From Ctenosaura bakeri (lineage: Eukaryota > Chordata > Lepidosauria > Squamata > Iguanidae): a stretch of DNA of 64,000 nucleotides. Both the position numbers and the translations under genes were made by a program. The notes under the pieces are model-generated. The model ran no database searches. It was not told the origin of the DNA and saw nothing but the letters and a program-made list of their open reading frames with translations. This document shows, piece by piece, positions 1 to 13,900 of the stretch. Location of the stretch: NCBI GenBank assembly GCA_948474755.1, contig CAOLHI010000487.1, positions 1 through 64,000 of the forward strand, written 5' to 3'. Position 1 is the stretch's first letter. Each line of letters begins with the position of its first letter.

Positions 1-1062
1 TAAAGTTGACTTGAATTTACTAGAAGGGAAAAGGGCTCTGAAAATCTGAGTGAGGTGTGGTGGTGCCACAGTGCAAAATGAAGGGACAGACTGGGGCTGT
101 TGGGAGAACTGAAGACAGTGAGAAGGAGGGGACAAGGAGATCAAGCTAGTTTGGCAAGAGTTACAAATTTGCAACTTCGTGAAAGGATGACCTGCAACAG
201 TGGAGGACTGATACTAGTCTTAAATGCTTGGCTCAGTCTTTTAGAATGGGAAGTACACAACAGGTAATAAAAATGTTTGTGTTTGATTTCAAATACAAAA
301 TGATTTGAAAATGGGTAACTCAAAAGCTGGTATATACCTATCTCAGTATTACACTGGGTTGGAATGCCTCCTTTGTGTACAGTTCCTGCCTTCTGCCTGG
401 TGCTAAATAAGGAGTGGGCAACTCCCCACCCACCCACCAGTGTCTGCTTGGCAGGCCAGGCCAGTGCATCTTTTCCAGGTGACATTTTTTGCCTTTTAAT
501 TTTTTAGGAGAGGAGCAAACTGTCATACTTTCAGGTGGTTTACGTTGATTTTGGCTGATTTTTGAGTGAAAAACTGTGCAAAAATCAACCTAATTTTATG
601 GAGGTTCCGGGGGCTTCTGGGGTGGCACTTCAGGTTTGAAGGCCCATGCTTTGTCTGCTGTTGCCCTAAATCAAATAGCAATGGCAGACAGTAAAAACTG
701 AAGATTTACAAGTTCTGAGATTCCTGAACTTGATTTTCCCATGTGCGACTGCCAAGGATGCTAGCTGTGATCTTAGTTTGTGCTTCCAAGTGTCCTGCCT
801 AGGGTAATATCTGTCCTGTGCTTGTGATATAGAGTGGGATATAAATTTTGAGATAAATAAACTTGCTCGTGTCAATCAATAAATGCTATGTTGATGGAAT
901 AGGTTTTTCCCATATGAAATATAGTACGTTGAGACTAGTAATCATCTGTCTGTACTCCTTGGCAAGCTTAATTTCACTTGTTGTCATTTACATTCTGTTT
1001 CTGTATTTGTAACTAGAAGGTTACTAAGAAGCCCAATAGTTGTATTATCATTTATTTTGCAG
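1..1062 (+). other. DNAH7: DNAH7 intron (3' part)
   Basis: This is intron sequence upstream of the first exon in the window. I see no recognisable gene or repeat apart from the splice acceptor with its pyrimidine-rich TTTATTTTGCAG. Open frames here are short and resemble no protein I know. Confidence 0.7.
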
Positions 1063-1935
1063 GTCCTAAGGGTGTATTATGATCGTTTAGTAGATCAAAC
1101 AGATCGGTCCTGGCTTATTGGATGCGTCCGACAAGTAGTGCAGAACCACTTTGAGGATGACTTTGATGAACTTTTCCAGCAATTGGACTTCAATTATGAT
1201 GGTAAAGTAGAAGAAGATGATTTGCGAAGTCTGATGTTCTGTGATTTTCATGATCCTAAAAGGGAGGATACGAACTACAGAGAAGTATTGGATGTCGATC
1301 ATTTGAGGATTGTTGTAGAGGGCCATCTGGAAGAATACAATAATATGAGCAAAAAACCCATGCAGCTGGTCTTATTCCGATTTGCTATAGAACACGTTTG
1401 TAGAATTTCACGTATTCTGAAGCAGCCTCGTAGCCATGCCCTTCTCGTGGGAGTTGGAGGAAGTGGGCGGCAGTCTCTAACACGTTTAGCAGCATATATG
1501 GCAGATTATACACCCTTTCAGGTTGAAATTTCAAAGAGTTATGGGACCAATGAATGGCGTGAAGATCTAAAAGTTATCCTGAGGAGATCTACTGAAGGTG
1601 AGATGCAAGGAGTTTTCTTATTCACTGATAGCCAGATAAAAAGAGAGTCCTTTTTGGAAGACATCAACAACTTGTTAAATGCTGGAGAAGTACCAAACCT
1701 CTTTGCACCAGATGAGAAACAAGAAATTTGTGATAAAATGCGACAGATAGACCGCCAGAGGGATAGATCCAAACAGACTGATGGTAGCCCCATTGCTCTT
1801 TTCAACATGTTCATCGATCGCTGCCGAGACCAGCTGCATGTTGTGTTGGCCATGAGTCCCATTGGAGATGCTTTCCGTAACCGTCTTCGAAAGTTCCCTG
1901 CTCTCGTTAATTGCTGTACTATTGATTGGTTTCAG
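1063..1935 (+). CDS. DNAH7: DNAH7 exon (local 1): EF-hand-like loop and AAA4
   Basis: An 873-nt exon (291 codons) starts after ATTTTGCAG and ends before GTAGGG, phase 0 at both sides. It encodes [11 protein letters not shown]... to ...CCTIDWFQ. At 1186-1221 there is a 12-residue EF-hand loop, [12 protein letters not shown], with acidic or amide residues at positions 1, 3, 5 and 12 and Gly at 6. The AAA4 P-loop is GVGGSGRQS at 1450-1476. It has Arg where a catalytic Walker A has Lys, which I recall as usual for AAA4 of this dynein group. The Walker B-like strand is [10 protein letters not shown], followed by [20 protein letters not shown] and [20 protein letters not shown]. The first ATG at 1057 lies in the splice acceptor and is not a start. 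Confidence 0.96.
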
Positions 1936-4900
1936 GTAGGGCTCTACATATTCTGTGGTGCAAGTTTCACATACCTATAGTGAGTATATTCAGATGATCA
2001 AATACTGACATAGGTAATCAGGAGCTTCTTGTAACTACTACCAGCTGTTTTGTTTCTCCCCTAATACAAGTCAGGAAGCAAATCAGGAAGCTGCAGTTAA
2101 CCATAGTTTTCTGTTACCCCCAAATTGGGAAACAGAATATGGAGTTGTGGTTTAAAATTGCCCTGCGTATCCTGGAAACTATTTACCATAATTTCCTGGT
2201 CCAGTAATAATGGGAAGCTGTGATTAACTGTGTTTTTCCTTGTGTTTTTTCCCAACTGCACAAGGTGAGTGGAGAAGTGAAGTGGTTTCGTGCAACTCAA
2301 TCATATTTTGACTTATTAAGCCAAGAACTGATCATTAGAATCCAGTCAGCAAAAACATCATTTCTTTAATATGCAGTTCTGTGTTGAAGATGTACAAGCT
2401 TAGAATTCTACCCGGTGTTCTTCTGGGTTGGTGTACCACCTATCCCGACATGCTGTTCAACAGTCTCCCTGTCTGAGCTAGCCAGAGCAGTATTGGAATC
2501 TCAAAGGCTTGTAGTGCTAGAGGACTTCAGCATACTTGCTCAGATTGTCTTATTGTGAGTGATTCTAGACTTGGAGCCTGCCATGGCTGTGATGGGGCTG
2601 TCCCAAGTGGTGTCTAGCTCTACTCATGCTTCTGGACCTTGTTTTCTGCTGGACTTTGTTTTCTGTCCTGGGTGGAATGATGGTGATCTGGGACTGGAAG
2701 GACTGTCTGTAGTTCCATTGTCATGGACTGATCACTATCTGGTGAAATTTACACTTGCAGTGATTCAGAAACTCTGTAAGGGTGAAAGACAGATTAAGAT
2801 GGTCAGTCCCAGGAGGCTTATGGATCCTGATGAATTTTTGATTGCTCTTGAGGAGTTTCTTGCTGCCTCATCAGTCAATTGTGTGAAGTCTTGGGCTGTA
2901 GAACAAGGAAATGGCCAGGGTGGTGGACACAGTTGCTCCTAAATGTCCCCTCTTGAGAAGAGAAGCCAAACCAGCCCCTGTTCTTCAAAGGTAATAAAAC
3001 AAGTGAGATAGTGTTTAGGGCAACATTGGCAGAAAACTTGGATCAGGGCCAATTAAACACAGGCTACAGCTTATCTGAAGATCTACTCTGTGATGGTAAA
3101 GCCAGCAAAACCAATTTCAATGGATACTTGTCAATTTGCACAACCTGAGGATGTGGGGAGGATTCTTGGAAAAGTGAGAGCCACCACATGTGTTAGATCC
3201 TTGCCCCATTTGTCTTGTTAAAAAAAATTAGGGGTGGGGGACTGGCTCAGTAGGTAGAGGCAGTTAATGCCTCTCTAAAACAAGTAAGAGTTCTGGCATA
3301 CCTAAAGAAGGCAGCTATAAAAATGTTACTGGAAAAAGCCCTCCTTGGATCCCATCCTATTGGATAATCATCAGCCAGTTTTCAACATCCCATTTTTGGA
3401 CAAATCACTGGAGTTTGTGGTGGCCTCCTAGCTCCAAGAGACTTCTTGATGAGACAGATTATCTAGATCCATTTCAGTCTGGTTTCAGACCAGACAGAGT
3501 CACTTTGGTAGATGACCTGTGCCAGGACAGGAGAGGAGGAATGTGTCCTTGTTGGTGCTGCTGGACCTCTTGGCAGCTTTTGAAACCATCAACTATTGTA
3601 TTCTTCTGGGCTGCCTTGTTGAGTTGGCATTTGGAGGTGCTATTTTTCCAGAAGCATCATTCCTTCCAGGAGAGGTGGCCCCAGAAGGTGGTGCCAGAAG
3701 ATCCCTTTTGACCCCTTGACAGTTTGTCTTTTTGGTCTGTTCAGGGCTTGGTTCTGTCACCCATGCTATTTACCATATACAGTACATGAAATTGCTGGGA
3801 TAGGTTGTCCAGAATTTTGGGGTTTTGCAACATCAGTATGCTTATGATACTCAACTCTATTATTCATTTCCACCTGAATCCAAGGAAGATGTTTTGATCC
3901 TAAAATGGTGCCTGTTATCAATAACAGACTGATTGAGAGTGGAAAAAAAAAGAAGTTTAATTCAGACAAGACAGAAGTTCCTCTGGTCAGTTGAAAGACA
4001 GATCAGGGAACAGGATGTTGGATGGGGCTACACTCCCCATGAAGGCATAGGCCTGTAGCTTGGGTGTGCTCCTGGTTTCAACCCGGAACCTGGAAGCTGA
4101 GATTTCAGTGGTGGCCAGAAGTGCCTTTGCACAGTTAATGCTTGTGTGACAGGTGCACTTGTCCTTGAGAGATCAAACTTGGCTAAGGTGACCACATGCC
4201 TTAGTTTCAACCTGTTACGATTACTGTAACATCTTTGATGTGGGGCTGCCTCTGAAGAGTGTTTGGAAAACTCAGCTGGCCAACGAGTTACAATCAGATT
4301 CTTGAAGTGGGGCTGGCTAGTGGGAACACATAGCTCCCTTGTTGCAACAGCTTCCTTGGCTGCCCCTCTTTTTTCTGTGCACAATTCCAAGAGCTGGTCG
4401 TGCCCTGTATGGCTCAGGTCTTTCATATGAAGAACCATATTCTCCCATATGTACCTGTCCATGTTTTGAGATTTTCTGGGGAGGCCCTACTCTCTCTCCC
4501 AACATCCTCCCAGGTACATTTGGTGGTGACTGGGGAGAGGGCCTTCTTGGTGGCAGCTCCCAGGCTCTGGAACTCCCTTCTCAGAAAGGCTAGACTGACA
4601 TCTTCCTTACCAGTAAAGGTAAGCAGGTAAAAACTTTTTTATATCAGCAGGCCTTTGAGAAATCTTCTTGGGAAAACAAGCCTTGTATAATGAGCTAGAT
4701 TTTTTTTAATTGCTTATGTTTTGAACTGGTTTTGATTTTATGATGGTTTAATTACTTTTTAACTTTTGTATGCTGTGAATTTTTAACTCTGCTTGTTTTG
4801 AGTGTTGTGTGCTGTACCATGTGATTGTTCTGGATGTGCAGAATAGCCTGAGTGGGTGGGGAATTTGATTAGGGTGAGGGGCCACAGTGCAGAGGCACAG

Positions 4901-7900
4901 GACTAGAAACTCCTTCCCCTACGCCATAACCTAAATCCAAAGAAGACCTTTACAGCTGCACGAGAAGGAGATGGAGAGCTCCAGATGCAGAACACTCCAT
5001 CTTGGCTAATAGGACTTTTATGTTCCTTGTCTTCTGTAACTAAATGTACTTAATTCTGCACTGGACTGTGTCTGGTATGACTTTTCCAGAATCCCTCTAT
5101 AAGATTTTGAGCTGGGGTAACTTGGAGACTATCATGACAGCCTTTCCTTGTGCTATGCCTCTCCCCCAACCCCTACCTGTTTGATAGCTCTCATCATCAG
5201 CCATTCTTTATGCACTATCTTTTTCTTCACAGTAAGAGTGAAATATTTTGTTTTTCTTCCTCAAATTTAGTCATGGCCTTCAGATGCTTTGCAAGCAGTG
5301 GCCACTCGCTCCTTGGAAGACATTGAAATGTCTGAAGATACCCGGCAGGGCTGCATTGACTTGTGCCAAAAGTTTCATATGACTACCATTAACTTATCTG
5401 AATTGTTCTATAATGAACTCCAGAGACACAATTATGTTACACCTACTTCATACTTGGAGTTGATTTCTACTTTCAAATCTCTACTAGAAAAGAATAGAAC
5501 GTAAGTACAATGAATACCCCATTGGCTTGTAATAATATCTGTGGCAGTGTTTCCCTCTATTCACTCCATAAAATACACACATGCACATGTATTTCAACAA
5601 GGAATGGATGGAAACAGAAATACTCTATGGTGTATGGAGCATACATACATCCCACAATGAATCTTGCATGCACAAAAGGATTCTTCTTGTTTACATTAGT
5701 CCTTCTCGAGAGATATTCATAAAACATAGGATGTTATTAAAATTATTTTTTTTACTAAACGTGCAAACAGTTACTTGCATGGTTATCCTGATGATGAGTA
5801 ACAAACAAACAAACAAAGAAACTTGTATAAAAACTGTTGCAGGGTTTTGGTCCCTTTCTTTTTCTTTTTGCTCTCAAGATCTTGATTTTCCCTCAGATGA
5901 CCAATGTAGACATATACATATGGATTAATAACGTAAGTTTGTTTGCAGAACCATTTCAGATCTTTCCTCTTGCTTCATGCTGGTAGGTTTTTTAAAAAAT
6001 TATTAATGCTTTTGAATGTTTAGAAAATGCTTTTGTAGTTAAATGTTATTGAATAGTTAATTTTGAAGGTATCTGTTAGATGTATTTATTCACTTATTCA
6101 TTCAGCTTTATATGTTGATTTTCCATTCTTTAATGTAGTTTACAGAGCAGAATTAAAACAACAATACATAGCACTCTAAAGTACTCTAATTTTTCCTACT
6201 CAGTCTATATTCCCACCTTAATATAAGAGTTACCTTTTTCAATCTTTTATTTGAAAAATTAAAATTAAAATGTAAGGAAAAATTAAGGTAGATTACAACA
6301 ACAAAAAGAGATTTCACACTAAGGAGGTTTAGAATAAGAAAAAAAAGAGATTGGAGGGGGGGAAATGTATAATAAGGAAAGGAAGGCTAGAAGGCGGAGG
6401 GGGAAGGAAGGCTAGAGGGCGGAGGGGGAAGGATGAATTGATGGCAAAAATACATTGTCAATGTATAATATATTGTTAATATGGATAGAGAAGGAGGAGG
6501 GAGGAGGGGTTGATTGAACAATATATTAAGGAAGGAAACAATATTTAACATTGTACAGAAAATATTAATAATAATAGTAAAGTTATGTAAGAATGGTGTA
6601 AAATATGTAATATTGTAAACAACATGCAATATATATACATTTTAGCTTATATGGAATTTTAATAAAAAAAATAAAAAAAATAAAAATAAAATAAAGTATT
6701 CTAATTTGTGGGAGTGAAATCCTTGATTTTTAGATCTAATCCTCGCTTGTGGATAGTCTGAACCGTGTTGACAAAAGAGCCGTGAACATCCCCTCTCCTA
6801 AACTCTGCCAACTGAGGGGGCTTGTATGATGTAGGAGAGTAATTGCTGCAGATTTGCAGATTAAAAATAGTAGGTAAAACAGATATTTTCCACCTCCTCT
6901 GTCTACTTATCGTCCCAGCCGAGAGGGATCACTGTGTTCTCTCTGATCAGTGAGTAGAGAAAACATGGAGATTCCTATGTTATCAATAAAGATGAAAAAC
7001 AATAAAAAACTGTAAAGATGTCAAAACAACAAAATACAAACATTATTTGGAATGTCCTCAATTCACTTGTAATTTCTTGCAGCTTCAGAAGGACATTTAT
7101 CGAGAGAAAACAGAAAACAGCTGTGTATTGTAACCCTTATTGAAGACAGTGTGATCAGTGTGATCCCCTTTTGGCTCATTCCATAGGTCATTCCATAGCC
7201 GTGGTGTGACTGTGTGCCTTTCCACACTACATAATTATTCCACTGTGATTCCACTTTACCTACCATGGCTTCTTCCTATGGAATCTTGGGGCTTGTAGTC
7301 TTGGAAGGTACTGGAGCTCTCTGGTTGAGAATTCTAAATATCTCTTCCTAAGCTGCAAATCCCATGATTCCTTAGAACAGAATCATAATCATATGAAGTG
7401 CAGAAGGACCCTTTGTTAAATGTCCTAACAGTTAGGGTGCAGATAGACAGACAGAGCAAGGCCTGGGGCCTTTCTGCCCTACACTATTATAGTGCTATTA
7501 TTCCATTTTCAATATCCTGTAGAATTCTGGGGTTTGTAGTTTAGTGAGCCCAAGGAGCTCTCTGGCTGAGAATTCTAAAGGCCTCTCGCTAAACTGCAAA
7601 CCCCAGGATTCCATAGGATGTTGAGAGTGGAATAATAGCACTGTAACAATGTAGTGTGGAAAGGCCCTTAATTTGCAGTGGTTGATGTGGGGAAAGATCA
7701 GACATTGTGAAAGGTGCCATCCCCCCAAACTGGGTCCAGAAGGAGGAAGTCAGAAGAATTGCTGCAATCAGTGGGGAAAAAAGAGAGAGATATAAAAGTA
7801 AAATAAGATAGCTGTTTTATCTGAAGCAAGTTGTTAAGCAGTCTGGGTTGAAATATGAAATATGTGAAGTCAGTGGAACTTAAATGGACATCTGTGTTTG

Positions 7901-10900
7901 GGCTTTTGAATTGAATTATGCATAAGAGTTCCAGAAGTTGTTATTTGGTTATCCTACTGGAAGGGAAAATAGGAGAATGTTCAGCAAAAGGGATTTTACA
8001 CGTCTAGAGAACTGTTTAGCGATTAACTTGATGGCACTTGCGTGAATGTGTTGGCCTGTAAGAAAGTCTTCTGAATTACTTCCAGTCAAGTGATGAAAAT
8101 GAAAAGAAGATATGAAGTTGGCTTGGAGAAACTGGAATCGGCTGCAGCACAGGTGGCCACGATGCAGGTGGAACTGGAAGCCCTGCAGCCCCAGCTCCGA
8201 GTGGCTAGTAAGCAGGTTGACGAGATGATGATTGTGATTGAGAAGGAGTCCTTAGAAGTGGCAAAAACAGAAAAAATTGTTAAAGCGGATGAAGAGGTGG
8301 CCAATGAGCAAGCAATGGCTGCCAAAGCCATCAAGGATGAATGTGATGCTGATCTGGCAGAAGCCTTGCCGATCTTGGAAAGTGCCCTGGCTGCTCTTGA
8401 CACTCTGACTGCACAGGTAATGATTTGTGAGAGGTACCTTAAAATCATGTCTTGACTGAGGCACCTGATTTTGAAGCAGCTGCTGTGTCAGAGTGAATTG
8501 CTGTGCCAATTTTATTTATATATCACTTTCCCATGTATCACGCTTAATGCTGCACTTACTGTGATTTTTGTGGCTCTGCTACAAAATTCTTTTACTGCAA
8601 ATACCCTTTTAAAATCCAGTTTTTGAAAGAAATAATTGGGGGAAGGGAACATGTCCCTCAGACTTCTCAAAAAACCTGACATCCCTGCCATAATGATAAC
8701 AAATGAGTATGAAAGCCAACACTTTACTTACTTGTGTTAAAATCATCTTGAAGGTACTTAAGGCTTCTTGAGAAACAGTTGAGAAGAAATGACTGAATCA
8801 TGGGGGTGGGATGGGGTTTGAATCATGGTAAATGGTAAATGATGGAAATGAGAATGAGGTTTCAGCATTTGCTGAATATGCTCAACCTTAAGCTTTATTG
8901 GTACTAGTGTCCTACAGACTTAAGAATGACCAGTAAGTGGCAATGTTCACTGAGTTTGTGACATTTGCTGCAAGAATTTCAAGTGCTGACCTAACAGTAA
9001 AAATTAAATTAATTCACATTGAATAGGGGAGTAAGAGAAAAGAAGGCCACTTGTTATATCCAGAGAATGGCAGATTGCTGATCATGTAGCCTGAAGCTCT
9101 AGAAAGTGCTTTAATTGAATAGAATTATGTAACTTGAAAATAGTAAGCTACAGTTCCGGCTTTTGAAAAGGAGGTTTAAAGGAAGGATAAGAAAATTATA
9201 TACACTACTTGTCTGTGCATGCTGGTTGCATCTTTTTGAAAATGGATTGAAATTATTAGTTAAGCAAAACATTAGTGTATGTGTGTGTTAGTATCTTTTA
9301 AATCAATATGTTAGAATAGAAGTTGTGAAACATACATTATCTTAGTCAGAAATGTCTAATTTCAAATCCTTTCCACAAAAAAAGAATGTTGTTTCAGGGT
9401 ATATTATCAATAAGAATTTTAGAATCAGAGCAAGTGTTGTTTGAGTATTGAACTATAACTCTGGAGGCTGGGGTACACATCTCTGCTTGGGCATGGAAAT
9501 CCACTGATTGACAAGTTATACTTTCTCAGCCACAGAGGAAGGCAAAGGCAAACCTCAGCTGAACAAATCTTGCCAAGAAAACCGTGCCTGAGGGAAAAAA
9601 ATGAGACAGAGATCTTCAAGTGCGCAGTGGATGGTTTTTATTTTATTTTTAATTTTAGAACAAGCCCCTTTTTAATTAATGCAGTTTGGCCTATGTATAT
9701 ATTCCAATGGCCTAAAAACAAATACAAATAGAATTGTCAAACTAAAAATCAAAAGGACACCATATAATTCTAGTGTAATGTCTACATAAGACTTCATAAT
9801 ACAGTGAGCTCTCCATTTTTGTGGGGGTTAGAGGTGTGAGATCCCCACAAAAGTGTAAAAAATGCAAATAATAAAACACGAACACTATTTTTCTTACCTG
9901 AGAATAGTTTCTAGGAATCTCTTGGTGCTCCAGCGCAATCCTATGGTCAGCTTCCATCAGAAATGGACATAAAGTCACACTGGAGGACCTAGCGATACCT
10001 GGAGAAGTGTTCTCCTCAGGAATTTCTAGCTCCTTCAGTGCTACTTAATCTCCAATCCCAGCAGAAGGTGACCATAAAATTGCGCTGGAAAACTTAAGAC
10101 CTTTCTGCACTACACTGTTACAGTGCTATTATTCTACTTGCAATATGCTATGGAATTTTGGGGTTTGTAGTTTACTGAGGCCAAAGAGCTCTCTGGCTGA
10201 GAATTCTAAATGTTCCTTGCTAAACTTCAGATCCCAGGATTCCATAGGAAGTTGAAAGTGGAATAATAGCACTATAACAGTGTAGCATAGTGCAGAAAGG
10301 CCCTTAGAAATTCCTAGAGAGGACCTATTTTTCCATGGCTGGGTCAAATAAATAAAATAAATAAATTAAATGAAAAAACCCCATGAATAATCAGTTCCAT
10401 GAATGTATGAAAGTAGAGAGCCTGTGCTTACCAATATGCTATCTAGTAGCAGAAATTTCTGGAGCTGATAATCACATTTCATTTGCTAGGCTAACAGTAA
10501 AGTAGAGAATCCAGTTCAAGGTTTTTGTTTTTTTAAATTTTAGTAGATAGAAAAAAGGGAGAGGGAGATAGGAAGGAATGAAAATCCTGTGAAAACTCCC
10601 TGATAGTTTCACCTTAGGGTCTCCATAACTCAAAAATGACTTGAAGGTATGCAACAGTAATTTTAGAATCCCTGAAGCTGAAATCCTACACACGTTTATC
10701 TGGGAGCAAACTCCGTTGAACTCACTGTGGCTTGCTGAAGAGTAAATATAGTGAGGGTTCTGCTGTCAATTTAATATTTGTAGAAAGTTTAGATGGCAGG
10801 AGGTAAGGAAGATGCATAATAATAGAGAGAAAATGTGAGATATTAACTTAAATGATAAGTTTATTGCAAGAGTCATAAACTGAATACACTTAGATAAACA

Positions 10901-13900
10901 TATGGAAGTATAACTAAATGCGTGAATAATGGAGACAGAAGACCCAACTCTAGTCTTTTGATTGCCTTTTTGTTTTTTAAAGGATATCACTGTTGTGAAG
11001 TCCATGAAGAGTCCTCCTGCTGGTGTGAAGCTTGTTATGGAAGCTATTTGCATCTTGAAAGGCATCAAGGCTGATAAAATTCCAGATCCAACAGGCACAG
11101 GCAAAAAGATAGAGGATTTCTGGGGTCCTGCTAAGAAACTCCTGGGAGACATGAGATTTTTGCAGTCACTTCATGAATATGACAAAGATAACATACCTCC
11201 AGCTTACATGAGTGTCATCAGAAAGCAGTACATCACCAATCCTGAGTTTGTTCCTGAAAAGATTCGAAATGCTTCCACTGCTGCTGAAGGGCTGTGCAAA
11301 TGGGTCATTGCCATGGATTCCTATGACAAGTAAGGGCTTGTGCAAGAGCATACTGTGAATGGAGATTGTTGGTCTTCCTATATATTCCCTTTGTTCTCAT
11401 TTCCCCAGATAATAGAATGTTCTGGGAATAAACTTTCATGTGATGTTACTTTGTGAAGGCAGGACACTGTGAGGTTACCTTCTTTTTTATATAATATCTA
11501 TTTATTTACAATTACATAGTGAGCAGGAGTAAGTAGACTGGCATCCAAACACCCAGTGTTAGTCTTTAAAGCAGCACTGGTTTTGGCCAAACCATCCACC
11601 TAACTTTGCAGTTTTGTCATGTTTGCTGCCAGCCAGGTACATAAAGTATGGATACACAAGGGTGCATATGGGAATGCCTTTTTTCTGGGTACAGACAGGA
11701 ATGCCTCTTTCTGCTTCACATGCTAAAAACCCATATCCATGCAGAACACTGGTCTATGCACCCATGATCTTGTGATTGGTTGGTTATACTTTGCTGCCCC
11801 TAACTCAGGGCTGGCAGACATGTGTCCCTGTAGGTGTTGATGGCTTCAGCTTCCATCAGCCCTGATCAACCTGGTCACTGCAGAATGATAATGGGCATAA
11901 TAATTCATCAGCATCTGAAGGGCCTAGAGTTCCCTAGTGCTGCCTTAGGGACATCAGTGAGCCATCAAAGTTCTTCAAGTCTATCCAGACAGACAAGACT
12001 CCATAGGGAAGAAGGATCATTTTGTGTAACTAAAGAACAAGCTTATAAAAATGATTCTTTGATTTAATTAGATAATCGTTCTAATGCACAAAGAGACTCA
12101 GAAGTCTGATTTTGACAAATGGTAGGGCAACATCACATCTCAGCTATCAAGGAATTAATTTTTTTTCTGTCTTACTTCCGCTCATACCTAGCTCCCATAT
12201 CCTAGTATTCTAAAGTGTGGTGAGGACATTTGTTCTTTGTTTTAGGCAGCAAAGTGTCTTGAGCCTGTTGTGATAACTTTGTGCAGCACGTAATTGATGT
12301 TGATTTGTTAATGGAATATGTATGTATGCAGCCTGTGTGGAGAAAATGCAGGTAGATGGTGCAGCAAGGTCACCAGGTAGATGCGTAAGGGCAGAATACT
12401 TGACACTTTATCCTTTAACCTTTAGAGTGGCAAAAGTCGTTGCCCCTAAGAAGATAAAGCTCAATGCAGCTGAAGCGGAACTGAAAATTGCTATGGATGG
12501 TTTGAGGAAGAAACAGGCAGCCCTAAAAGAAGTTCAGGACAAGTTAGCTCAACTGCAGTTGACACTAGAAGAAAAGAAGCAGGAGAAAGCTGATCTGGAG
12601 AACCAGGTAAACAACATGCGTCTTGAAAGCTGGCACACAGGCTTATGGCATTCATTTCTACAGGGTTTCTTTTGTTTTCCAATCTTAAGTTTGATTTGTA
12701 TTGAACTTAGAGAATTTTTCCCAAATTTCGCCCAAATCTTGATTATTTTTTCCGCATTAAAACCTGTATGCACTTTTGTATTTGTATTTCTTAATACAAG
12801 CCTTTGTGTCACATATAAGTACAAACAGTTTTCCCAGTAGTATGCATTTGAATGTTATTTTCATGAATGTTTTCATTTTTGTTTGTGTTTTCCCCAATAT
12901 ATGCAGTTCAGTATGTTTTTGTTCATTTGTTCATTTGTTTTGGTAATTGGTGAACTGCATTGCGAACTTCAGTGTAACTTTGGTGGATGGCAGTTTTGTT
13001 TCATAGGCTGATTTAGAAGTGCAATATTGAGCCAGGCTGCATGAACATGCAAATACGAAGTGTACATCAAAATGGTCAGTAGCTGAGAGAGAATTTGTTT
13101 GTCTGTTTTGGTAAAAATTAGGTCAGTTACTGATGGAGAGATCTATCAATGGAGCCTCCATTTAGCAGGTTGTCCAAAGCCTAGAAATACTTTTAAAAGT
13201 GAAACTCTAGTGGTCATGTTGTCTAGGATTTTGGGAGCTGTCGTCCAAAAAGTTTATTGTTAGTACTCCTGTACTAAATTCTAGATGGGTAGAGAGTCCC
13301 CCCAACTCCTGTAATGCTAGAACGCAGGGTTGTCCATTCAGACTAATTGGCAGGAAACCGAGGAGTAACGAGAAAATAATTTACATAATAGATAGCTTAA
13401 TTCAGCTATTTGTTTCCATGACATACTGTACTAGCTTTAGTTACTTTAGTTACTTCAGTTACTTTAAAAAGGATTCAATGGTTTCGTGGAAGAAAGGTCA
13501 ATTAGTTTATGGTGACTAAATGGGGAAAAACAATGGATGTCATTTTTGCCTTGATATTCTTCTTGTGGGTGTCTCAGACTTTGTGAGTGAGGCGTTACAA
13601 ATAACAAAAGTATCTGTAGAGGAGATAACATTATTTTGATAAAATTATATAACAATTGGCAATAGTGTTTTTCCCCATTTAGAACAAGTAATAGTTTCTC
13701 TAAAAACATTATTGACATATCATCCAGATAAAATTTGCACTTTGTTCAGCTTTTAGGGGTCTTCTTGTCGGGCCTTGGGGTACATTTTGCAATTATTTAT
13801 TTGATATTTTACTGTTATTTATGTGACTTTTTCAAAAATCACCTAAAAAGTACCTAAAATTAATACATCATTAACAAACTATTGAGTAATTAGCAGCATA

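Larger units (their letters stand above)
5501..8085 (+). other. DNAH7: DNAH7 intron, local 2-3 (2.6 kb)
   Basis: It contains an L1-like 3' end (about 6240-6711) and two diverged copies of the palindromic MITE family (7213-7411 and 7466-7667). I see no gene. Confidence 0.75.
8417..10982 (+). other. DNAH7: DNAH7 intron, local 3-4 (2.6 kb)
   Basis: It contains a partial Sauria-type SINE (9430-9600), a palindromic MITE (10097-10303), a 3' fragment of a Sauria-type SINE (about 10580-10655) and a short AGTAAGTCCC-type repeat (10685-10760). TA followed by CAGTGAGCTCTCCATTTTTG at 9800 resembles a Tigger-like terminus, but no partner end was found. Confidence 0.7.

Noticed and set aside
1539..1862. 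107-codon minus-strand open frame opposite the first DNAH7 exon
   Set aside because: It is a shadow of the conserved AAA4 coding sequence.
2559..3719. A host gene for an endonuclease or reverse transcriptase
   Set aside because: Frames are broken and the order matches a decayed L2-type LINE.
6380..6430. A tandem repeat or CRISPR-like array
   Set aside because: It is only two purine-rich units in a LINE 3' end. There are no spacers, and the genome is vertebrate.
12322..12840. 172-codon open frame on the + strand
   Set aside because: Only 12426-12606 is coding (a DNAH7 exon). The rest is intron on both sides with good splice sites at the borders.
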